From NCBI GenBank assembly GCA_029941315.1, contig JAPYQE010000190.1:1-12435 (forward strand): a stretch of 12,435 nt of DNA, given 5' to 3'. A program made the position numbers and the translations under genes. The stretch's first letter is position 1, and each line of letters begins with the position of its first letter. The DNA comes from GCA-2724215 sp015660315 (GTDB lineage Bacteria; Latescibacterota; UBA2968; UBA8231). Of the stretch, positions 1 to 6,443 are shown piece by piece. A model generated the notes under the pieces. The model did no database searches. It was not told the origin of the DNA and saw only the letters and a list, made by a program, of their open reading frames with translations.

Positions 1-615
1 GTCGACGACACGCTGAAGTACGATTCGCCGGTCTTAGAGTGGTGGAAAGACGATGCCCTGCAGATCACGATCGACGCCGATCACCTCGGCGGTCCGATCT
101 TGGGGCAGAATCTCGAAGAGATCGCCAATGGCCAGCGCATGCATATACGCATTTTTCCGCAGACTGATGCGTTGTTGCCCGCTGGGATCAACCACTTCTA
201 CAGCCAGCTCGAGTTCATCGATTCGCAAGAGTTGCTGTGGGGTATGCAGCCGGGTCTCTACGACGCCGCGTGGACCGTCTTGCCCGCCGGAGCCGAGAAC
301 CTGTCGACTGGCGTCACCTATACCTACGAGTGGAAAGCCGCTCTGTGGGATATTTGGGGTCTGAGTGAAGACGAGAGCGTGCGGCATCAATTTGCCGCCG
401 ACGACGTGATCCACCTGGGTTATCGTCCGCTCGACGCCGATCAGCCGGGCGGTGGTCGCAAGCACTCGATGTATATCAACGACGGCAGCCAGTCTCAGGA
501 TGTCGACGCTTCGCAGATGCCCGATTTCTGGGCGTTGGCTTCGGATGGCCCGACGGCGGTTGAGAACGAGACCTGGGGTCATATCAAAAGCAGCATGGAT
601 CAACGTCTGAAGTAG
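1..615 (+). CDS. CBM9/DOMON-like domain protein, 3' part only
   Basis: The frame is open from the first base to a TAG at 613-615, giving the last 204 residues; the start lies outside the window. The visible part resembles the CBM9-like/DOMON beta-sandwich used by exported carbohydrate- or ligand-binding proteins. Near its beginning is a stretch with WWKDDALQITIDAD and GG, typical of the strand 'W.DD.I.I.ID.D..GG'. It continues with a YTYEWKAALW strand (residues about 109-118) and ends with a GGGRKHSMYINDG loop. Such domains often close sugar-processing enzymes or stand alone as secreted proteins, so the missing N-terminal half decides the role. A strong hairpin lies 34 bases after the stop, so this is probably the last gene of its transcription unit. 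The family call rests on pattern memory; the reading frame is certain, the ligand unknown. Confidence 0.6.
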   Translation, partial: VDDTLKYDSPVLEWWKDDALQITIDADHLGGPILGQNLEEIANGQRMHIRIFPQTDALLPAGINHFYSQLEFIDSQELLWGMQPGLYDAAWTVLPAGAENLSTGVTYTYEWKAALWDIWGLSEDESVRHQFAADDVIHLGYRPLDADQPGGGRKHSMYINDGSQSQDVDASQMPDFWALASDGPTAVENETWGHIKSSMDQRLK

Positions 616-649
616 CATTTGCAGCTTTGGGTATTGCCGTGTAGTTACA

Positions 650-685
650 GACAAGGGAGAGGGTTGCAATGCCCTCTCCCTTGTC
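650..685 (+). terminator. Perfect 14-bp hairpin after the CBM9-like gene
   Basis: The arm GACAAGGGAGAGGG (650-663) pairs without mismatch with CCCTCTCCCTTGTC (672-685) around an 8-nt loop. It sits between the stop at 615 and the next start at 781, where an intrinsic terminator is expected. No T-run follows the stem, so it is not a textbook rho-independent terminator. It may act bidirectionally, protect the 3' end of the mRNA, or be a dispersed palindromic repeat. Confidence 0.55.
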
Positions 686-767
686 GCTTCAGGTGCGGGT
701 GGTTTGTTTTGGCGCAGGTTTTTGCTGTTATTTCTTCCGGTTTCCTATCTTCCCGGCATTTGTACGC

Positions 768-774
768 GAGGAGG
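768..774 (+). promoter_or_regulatory. Shine-Dalgarno site that fixes the GTG start at 781
   Basis: GAGGAGG lies six bases before a GTG at 781. This is the strongest ribosome binding site in the window. It selects the GTG over in-frame codons further upstream, because the protein from 781 begins directly with a signal peptide. Confidence 0.75.
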
Positions 775-780
775 CAGATT

Positions 781-2823
781 GTGGCGAAATACGCGATTTT
801 AGCCTATGCAGTACTCGGCGGGTTGACGGGGTTCTGCGGGCATGGGTCGGCGCAAGAAAATATGTGGCGACTCGGCGGCGAAAACGGCCTTCCCTGGAAC
901 GAAGCAACCGATTTTAGTCTGATGATTGACGACTCGACCGCCGCTGGAGCGCTGCAGCCCTTTGAACTAAAGCCGGGTGAGAATCTTTTGCCTCGGTTGG
1001 GGCCTTGGCAGCCTTGGCGCTTTCCCGTCGACCCGCAGTTTCGCTCCGGCCACCCGCGCCTGTGGACCGATATCAACCACAATTCGATATACCAATCTAC
1101 CGAAAGCGCTCTCTTTGTCGACGGCGACCCGTCCACTTATGTCGAGCGGCGGGACAGGGAGGAGATTTTCTACACGATCGATTTGGGCACCCAGTTGCCG
1201 GTGGATCGCTTTGTCTTCACTACCCCAGAAGGCGTCAGCCCGGAAAGCGACGAGCCTTTCCGACCCAACTACGTCCTTAGATCCTATAGTTTGACCGCCA
1301 GTCAGACCGAATCCGGTGTTATGGAAGAGGAGTTGCAGCGCGGTTTTTTTTGGCGGGGCGCAGGGCCTTGTTGTTCGTTGGGCATTCCCCTGGCCTTCGA
1401 GGAGCGCAATGCTGATGGCGTTACCGAAGTGAATTTCCCCCTGCAGAATCTGCGTTTTTTCCGCCTTATCGCCATTCCAGACGGGTTCACGCTATTTGGC
1501 GATGCAATCGTCACCCGTTCGGCTTTTGCCGAGATGGAGGTTTATGGGCGCGGATATGCCCCGGTGGCGACCTGGGAGTCGCAGGTCATCGACCTGGGGC
1601 GCGAAGTCAATTTCGGTCAGATGGATTTTGCCGTGAGCAAGTGGCGCAAGGAGGGCGAGCAGTTGGCGGCCTTGGCCGAGGCTGAGGGTGACGGCGCGGT
1701 TCGCGCCCAGGTGGAGATCAGGACCGGCCGCGACGATACACCGACGGCCTATTTCGGCTTTGACGATCTGGGCGCCAATGTGGAGGTGACAAAGAGGCAA
1801 TGGGATCGACTGATCCCGTTGGAATCGCGCGGCTCCACGATAGCCGTAGGCTACCGCGGTCCGGTGGTCGAGGACTTGGGAAACTGGAGTTTCTGGTCGC
1901 TGCCGCTGACGGAGTCGGGGCAACATCCGCGCATGCCGTGGGGGCGGTACATGCAGTTGCGGGTGCGGTTGGATACGGACGAGGTCTGGGACTTCGCCCG
2001 CTTGGATTCGCTGCAGGTCGAGATCGCGCCGCTTTTGGCGGATCGGATTCTGGGCGAGGTCGTGTTGCAGGAGGATTTGCAGCCACAAGGTCGACGAGTG
2101 CAGGTGACGACGGGCGAAATGAAACAGTACGTATACGAAGTCGGGGGGGAATTCTCCAGCGACGACCGCAGCGGCTTCGATGCATTGCGGGTCTTGACGC
2201 CGGCAGAGGCCGAGTTTGGCTGGTTGCAGATGGGCGAGCCGCTCGCCGCGGTGGAGCCGGACAGCATTGTGGTCGAGGAAAATGGTTTTGTGCTATTCTT
2301 GCCCCGTCGTCTGAGTCCGCAGGGCGATCACAAGCTGCGCATCGGGCTCGAAACGGTGCTCTATAGCGAGGCGGGCGAATTCGGCGGTGAGGTATTTAAC
2401 CGCAGTGAGCAGAGTTTGTTGCAGAAGGTCGAAGGCGGTGATGTCAGTGAAGAGTTGGGCTCGAACCAATTGCTGGTCGTAGCGTCCGCTCTGTCGCAGA
2501 CGGGTGTATTGGGAGAGGTGATGGCGGGGGCGGGCATCTTCACGCCCCAGGGAGACGGGGTCAATGACCAGTTGCCCATCAGCTATACGCTATTCAGGGT
2601 GCGGCAGGCGTCCGAGGTAACCGTCGCAGTCTATGCTCTGGACGGACGGCGAGTATGGCAGGCACGACCGGGTGCCCAGAGCGCGGGGCGTCATAGTGTG
2701 CGCTGGGACGGTCGGGACGAAGCTGGGCAATCAGTGCCCCCGGGAGTCTACATGGCGCGGGTGGAAGTAGCGACGGACAAAGGCAGCGAGGTCATCGTCC
2801 GATCTGTCGCTGTTGTCTACTGA
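781..2823 (+). CDS. Exported protein with discoidin-like region and FlgD-like C-terminal Ig domain
   Basis: The protein has 680 residues and starts at GTG 781 behind GAGGAGG. Residues 1-24 form a signal peptide (hydrophobic AILAYAVLGGLTGF, likely cut after GSA). Residues about 105-265 look like an F5/8 (discoidin)-type beta-sandwich: LFVDGDPSTYV, then YTIDLGTQLPVDRFVF, the usual 'D.DP.T....W.IDLG....VD.V' layout. The middle (about 270-560) is beta-rich and not recognised. Residues 583-680 match the FlgD-Ig/gliding-motility C-terminal type: FTPQGDGVNDQLPISYTLF, then VYALDGRRVW, RWDGRDEAG and PPGVYMARVEV. In Bacteroidota related tails are sorting signals for type IX secretion; in other phyla the same fold ends many exported proteins. 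It probably opens the operon running to 9753, with a 41-nt gap to the next gene. A surface or periplasmic location is likely; the ligand is unknown. Confidence 0.7.
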   Translation: MAKYAILAYAVLGGLTGFCGHGSAQENMWRLGGENGLPWNEATDFSLMIDDSTAAGALQPFELKPGENLLPRLGPWQPWRFPVDPQFRSGHPRLWTDINHNSIYQSTESALFVDGDPSTYVERRDREEIFYTIDLGTQLPVDRFVFTTPEGVSPESDEPFRPNYVLRSYSLTASQTESGVMEEELQRGFFWRGAGPCCSLGIPLAFEERNADGVTEVNFPLQNLRFFRLIAIPDGFTLFGDAIVTRSAFAEMEVYGRGYAPVATWESQVIDLGREVNFGQMDFAVSKWRKEGEQLAALAEAEGDGAVRAQVEIRTGRDDTPTAYFGFDDLGANVEVTKRQWDRLIPLESRGSTIAVGYRGPVVEDLGNWSFWSLPLTESGQHPRMPWGRYMQLRVRLDTDEVWDFARLDSLQVEIAPLLADRILGEVVLQEDLQPQGRRVQVTTGEMKQYVYEVGGEFSSDDRSGFDALRVLTPAEAEFGWLQMGEPLAAVEPDSIVVEENGFVLFLPRRLSPQGDHKLRIGLETVLYSEAGEFGGEVFNRSEQSLLQKVEGGDVSEELGSNQLLVVASALSQTGVLGEVMAGAGIFTPQGDGVNDQLPISYTLFRVRQASEVTVAVYALDGRRVWQARPGAQSAGRHSVRWDGRDEAGQSVPPGVYMARVEVATDKGSEVIVRSVAVVY

Positions 2824-2864
2824 ATGAAGCACAGCCTTTTTATTTCTTACAGAGGCCAAACGCG

Positions 2865-3635
2865 ATGAGAATATGGATCAGCAGTTTGTTGTGCAGCGTG
2901 CCCTTGGTTTTGATGGGGTGCGGGCACGAATTGGGCTATCGCCACTTTGCCGGCCCGATCCTGCCCGCCGCCGATGTGGAGCAAGCTGAGCAGTATGTTG
3001 TTCGCGACGACCACAGCATCACTTTCGTCAAGGACCGGCTCGAGATCACCTTATTGCCGCTGACGGTCGAGATGCTGAACCGGCAATTGGCCGGCCATTC
3101 GCAGAAGCCGGAGGGTTTCCACGAGCCCAATCCCTATCTTACGCCGACCAACCCCTATACCTATGGCGAGTGGAAGCCGGGGTGGGAGGAAGAACATCCC
3201 ACGCGCTTCACCGTTTTTGCGCTGAAGGTCAAGAACTACGAGTATCCAAAAGTATCGCTCGACCCCCTCAGCATCGAGATCACGGTTGCCAATGGCAGGC
3301 ATTACGAGTCGTATAGCCGGTTGGCGCTGGACGAGTATTTCTCCATCTACGCCATCGGCTACGCGGGCAACACTTTTCTGCCCTATCGCGAGCGGCGGGA
3401 TGTAATTCTGCGCACCCTCTACCCGGCTGACGAGATGGTCTTCAGTGGCCAGGAGACGCAGGGTTTTATCGCTTTCGCACCGCTGGCCAGCGATGTCGAA
3501 GTATTTGACGTGCGGATCAAGGGCGTCGTGCTGCGTTTCGACTACCGAGACCAGCCGGTGGAGACGGTCGATATCACCTATTCTTTTAAGCGCGAGGTCT
3601 ATCTGGCCAAAGAGCGCCGCGCCGAGGGATCTTGA
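2865..3635 (+). CDS. Predicted lipoprotein of unknown function
   Basis: The protein has 256 residues from ATG 2865, with AGAGG at 2851-2855 as a modest ribosome site. The N-terminus MRIWISSLLCSVPLVLMGCG is a lipoprotein signal with lipobox L16-M17-G18-C19, so Cys19 should be lipidated. After it come alternating strands with many aromatic and acidic residues: a proline/tyrosine-rich stretch (NPYLTPTNPYTYGEW, about residues 86-100), a beta strand FTVFALKVKNYEYPKVSL and a late VLRFDYRDQPVETVDITYSF strand. The overall look is a beta-sandwich. I do not recognise the family. Its stop at 3633-3635 lies two bases before the next start, so the two genes are probably translated together. Being next to a periplasmic foldase fits an envelope role, but no function can be assigned. 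Confidence 0.75.
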   Translation: MRIWISSLLCSVPLVLMGCGHELGYRHFAGPILPAADVEQAEQYVVRDDHSITFVKDRLEITLLPLTVEMLNRQLAGHSQKPEGFHEPNPYLTPTNPYTYGEWKPGWEEEHPTRFTVFALKVKNYEYPKVSLDPLSIEITVANGRHYESYSRLALDEYFSIYAIGYAGNTFLPYRERRDVILRTLYPADEMVFSGQETQGFIAFAPLASDVEVFDVRIKGVVLRFDYRDQPVETVDITYSFKREVYLAKERRAEGS

Positions 3636-3637
3636 GT

Positions 3638-5314
3638 ATGATGGGTAAGATGGTTCTGTTGGGAGCAGTGCTATTGTCGATGTGGTGGGGTGGGTGTGGT
3701 TCCGGATCCGAGGCCGATGGCGATGTCGTTGCGAGAATCGACGAAAAAGAAATCACCCTTGAGGCTTTGCGCCAGTTTCGCGCAGAGGCCACCGCCAGTT
3801 ATCGCGACCCCGAGGAGGGGCTAAAGGCCTGGCGCTTCTATTTGCAGACGATGATCGACATGGAGTTGTTACTCGCCGAAGCGCGTGAGCAACAACTGGA
3901 CCAGGCCATGGAATTTTCGCGCAAATTGCAGGACGAACGGCGCAAGAAATTGGTCGATTTGTATACGACCCGAACCATCGTCAAAGAAGTCGACCGCACG
4001 GTGGACGGTATGCGGGAAAGTTTCTCTGAGAGCAAGTGGAACAAGATGCTGCGCCTGGCCCATATCCGCACCGCGAGCGAGGCGGAGGCCGAGAAGGCGA
4101 TGCGCGATCTCGAACAGGGCAAACCCTTCGAGGAAGTGGCCCGCGAGCGCTCGGTTGTGCCGACCACGGCCGAGCGGGGCGGTATTCTCGAACCCTGGTA
4201 TGGGCGCGGGAACCTCGAGGAAATGGGGTTGACCCTAGAGATCGGTGAGCAGTTGTTCGCGCTGGAGATCGGGGCCTTCAGCCAGCCCTTTCCGGTGGGG
4301 GACTATTACGAAATTTTCAAGGTGCTGTCCGAGGGGCCGGCTCCCGACCACTATAGGGCGTCTTTTTTGCGCGGGAGTTACTGGAAGGAGTTTCGCGTCC
4401 AATGGGATAAGATGGTAGATCGGTTGCAAGATCAGCTGGAACCGCGCGTAGACGGCGATGTGGTCAAGGTGCTGGTCGAGCGGATGGCCGGTGCCGGTCG
4501 CGGGGGCATGTTGCTGAGCCCCGAAGATCAGGAGGTGGCCCTCGTCCGCTTTAAGGGCGGGCAGGTCACGGTGATGGATTTTGCCGAAACGTATAATGCC
4601 TATTGGTTTATCCGTTCGGTTTCCTTCGACAGCAGCGGGATCTCCGAATTCATCCACCGCGACCTATTGCCGCGGACCTTAGTTTATCAGGCGGCGCAGC
4701 AGGAGGGGTTGGACCAGGACTCGACGATCGTCGCCTGGTTGGCGGCTAAAGAAGAGTCACTGTTGCTGGAAGCCCTGAGGGAAACACAGGTCGTGCAACG
4801 GGTCGAGGTCGACGATGCTGCAGTCAAGGCCTATTACGACGACAATCCGCAGTTGTTTATGCAGATGGAAGAGTTCCAGGTGACAGAGATTCTAGTAGCG
4901 ACCCGAGCAGAGGCGGAAAAACTCGTGCAACGGATTCGCGGGGGGGAGGACATGGAGCAACTTGCCGCTGGCCATACGATTCGCTCCGACGCCGAGGGGG
5001 GGCATTACCACATGCACAACCACCCCTCCGAAAGGCGGGTCTTCGGTGCGCTCTACGATTCGGTGGCAGTGGCGCAGATCGGTGCGCTCAACGGTCCGGT
5101 CAAACTCGATGCGGGCTATTCGGTTTTCAAGGTGCTTGAGCGCATTCCTGCCCATCCTACGCCCTTCGGGCAAGCGGCTTCGCGGGCTAAGTGGTGGGTG
5201 CAGAAAGAGCAGGAGAAGGCGCTCTTCGACGCGTTATTCGTTCGCCTCAGGGAAAAACACGCGGCGCAAATCGTCGTCTTCGAAGAGCGGCTCAGCGCCT
5301 TGGCGGCGGAATAA
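3638..5314 (+). CDS. SurA/PpiC-type peptidyl-prolyl isomerase lipoprotein with two parvulin domains
   Basis: The protein has 558 residues. ATG 3638 is chosen because GAGGG ends nine bases before it and it sits two bases after the upstream stop; a TTG at 3632 is in frame but too close to that site. Residues 1-20 form a signal ending WWGGC; Cys20 could be lipidated although Trp at -3 is not a standard lipobox residue. Next comes a SurA-like helical N-domain (about 30-135: DGDVVARIDEKEITLEALRQF is the usual opening). Parvulin domain 1 covers about 138-231 (RLAHIRT, GKPFEEVARERS, GAFSQPFPVGDYYEIFKVL). A helical linker leads to parvulin domain 2 at about 412-502 (FQVTEILVATRAEAEKL, NGPVKLDAGYSVFKVLE). 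Such proteins help outer-membrane and secreted proteins fold in the periplasm. Domain 2 carries four alternating histidines (456, 458, 460, 462) where most relatives have a glycine-rich loop. Isomerase activity of either domain is not proven. Confidence 0.85.
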   Translation: MMGKMVLLGAVLLSMWWGGCGSGSEADGDVVARIDEKEITLEALRQFRAEATASYRDPEEGLKAWRFYLQTMIDMELLLAEAREQQLDQAMEFSRKLQDERRKKLVDLYTTRTIVKEVDRTVDGMRESFSESKWNKMLRLAHIRTASEAEAEKAMRDLEQGKPFEEVARERSVVPTTAERGGILEPWYGRGNLEEMGLTLEIGEQLFALEIGAFSQPFPVGDYYEIFKVLSEGPAPDHYRASFLRGSYWKEFRVQWDKMVDRLQDQLEPRVDGDVVKVLVERMAGAGRGGMLLSPEDQEVALVRFKGGQVTVMDFAETYNAYWFIRSVSFDSSGISEFIHRDLLPRTLVYQAAQQEGLDQDSTIVAWLAAKEESLLLEALRETQVVQRVEVDDAAVKAYYDDNPQLFMQMEEFQVTEILVATRAEAEKLVQRIRGGEDMEQLAAGHTIRSDAEGGHYHMHNHPSERRVFGALYDSVAVAQIGALNGPVKLDAGYSVFKVLERIPAHPTPFGQAASRAKWWVQKEQEKALFDALFVRLREKHAAQIVVFEERLSALAAE

Positions 5315-5369
5315 GCCGCTGCCCATTTTCTTTGGCACCATTATCCCACAAATATGGAGTTCGAAGTGT

Positions 5370-6440
5370 ATGGCGAATGAGTGTCCGAAAGTGCTGGTAG
5401 CCGGTGGTGTGGACGATAAAGAGCTCTACCTGGCGCCCGAGGACCAACAGCGCTTGGCGTCGTTTGCCGATTGGAGTTTTGTGCCCTGTAAAGAAGGGGC
5501 ATTACTCGGAACGGACGGACAGCCGCAAGACGAAGAAGCTTGGATCGAACGGATCGGCGATGCCGAGGCCATCGCCATTTATCCGGGTGCGCCTAACCTC
5601 AGCGCCGAACTCATCGAGCGCAATCCCACCCTGAAGATCGTCGGCGAATTGAACGGCGACCGCTTTGCCCAGCGGATCGACGTGGAAAAGGCTTGGGAAA
5701 AGGGCGTCGAGACGGTGGATACGACCAATGGCTCATCGTATCCGGTGGCCGAATGGGCCTTGGGGTTGATTCTCGTCTCACTGCGCAACGCCGGCTATTA
5801 TATGCGGCGTTTTCTCGCTGGCGACTGCCGTAAATCACGCGACAACCCGAGCTTTTTGCGCGGCGAGTTGACGGGCAAGCGGGTGGGTTTAATCGGCTGC
5901 GGCCACGCCGGGCGCCGGCTGGTCGAGTTATTGCGCCCTTTCAACGTCGAAATTTCGGTGTACGACCCCTATTTGTCGCGAGCGTTGGCCGAAGCGCTGG
6001 ATTTGCGGCTGACTTCGCTCGAGCGCGTGCTCTCGCAGTCTGACGCAGTAGTCTGCCTGGCGCCTTTGACTCCGCGCACCAAGGGCATGATTGGCCCGGC
6101 CGAGCTCGAACTTATTCCCTCGGGCACGGTGCTGGTGAATGTCTCCCGTGGTCCGATTATCGACGGCGAAGCGCTAGTCGAGCGGCTCAAGCGCGGCGAT
6201 ATCATCGCCGGCCTCGACGTCTTTGATCCGGACCCGATTCCGGCGGGTCACGAGATTACCGAGTTGGAAAATGTCTTTCTGAGTCCGCATATTGCGGGGG
6301 TCACCGCCGCCAGCTATCGGCGTTTTTTTACTTTGATGGTCGACGAGTTACAGCGTTTTTTCCACGGCTATGAAACGTACTATAATCTGACTCCCCGCTC
6401 ATTGGCCGATCGTCGGGGCCACGACTTCGCGGCCCGTTAG
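5370..6440 (+). CDS. D-isomer-specific 2-hydroxyacid dehydrogenase family protein
   Basis: The protein has 356 residues from ATG 5370 (GGAG at 5355-5358). The frame is open further upstream, but that part overlaps the foldase gene and is not coding-like. It is a cytoplasmic NAD-dependent oxidoreductase of the D-2-hydroxyacid dehydrogenase/phosphoglycerate dehydrogenase superfamily, interconverting 2-hydroxy and 2-keto acids. The Rossmann motif GCGHAG (176-181) follows LTGKRVGLI, and an acidic Asp199 ends the second strand, favouring NAD over NADP. Catalytic Arg260 lies in VNVSRG and catalytic His307 in SPHIAG. The usual catalytic Glu in 'DVFxxEP' is Asp288 here (DVFDPDPIP), a conservative change. 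The N-terminal substrate lobe (1-120) is diverged, with YPGAPNLSAELIERNPTLKIV as its clearest part, so the substrate cannot be named. It lies 55 nt after the foldase and 3 nt before the CRTAC1 gene. Confidence 0.88.
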   Translation: MANECPKVLVAGGVDDKELYLAPEDQQRLASFADWSFVPCKEGALLGTDGQPQDEEAWIERIGDAEAIAIYPGAPNLSAELIERNPTLKIVGELNGDRFAQRIDVEKAWEKGVETVDTTNGSSYPVAEWALGLILVSLRNAGYYMRRFLAGDCRKSRDNPSFLRGELTGKRVGLIGCGHAGRRLVELLRPFNVEISVYDPYLSRALAEALDLRLTSLERVLSQSDAVVCLAPLTPRTKGMIGPAELELIPSGTVLVNVSRGPIIDGEALVERLKRGDIIAGLDVFDPDPIPAGHEITELENVFLSPHIAGVTAASYRRFFTLMVDELQRFFHGYETYYNLTPRSLADRRGHDFAAR

Positions 6441-6443
6441 GCG

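Noticed and set aside
34..669. 211-codon open frame on the minus strand
   Set aside because: It is antisense to the CBM9-like gene, shows no domain and runs into the hairpin; the + frame has a family-like protein pattern.
704..731. Possible promoter TTGTTT - 16 nt - TGTTAT before the gene at 781
   Set aside because: Only 3 of 6 and 4 of 6 consensus matches in a T-rich stretch; not enough to call, although a promoter must lie in 686-767.
619..780. Longer N-terminus for the FlgD-tail protein from a TTG at 619
   Set aside because: It would translate through the hairpin, has no ribosome site, and buries the signal peptide 54 residues inside; GTG 781 has GAGGAGG at ideal spacing.
1344..1351. Run of eight T in the FlgD-tail gene as a slippage or phase-variation site
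   Set aside because: The frame is intact on both sides, and runs of 7 T occur in other genes here (6716, 6323 regions), so it is not distinctive.
1492..2088. 198-codon minus-strand open frame
   Set aside because: Antisense shadow of the beta-rich middle of the exported protein; low-complexity Arg/Pro/Gln content, no ribosome site or domain.
4962..5369. Upstream extension of the dehydrogenase frame
   Set aside because: It overlaps the second parvulin domain, is Arg/Ser/Thr-rich as out-of-frame translations are, and the family N-terminus fits ATG 5370.
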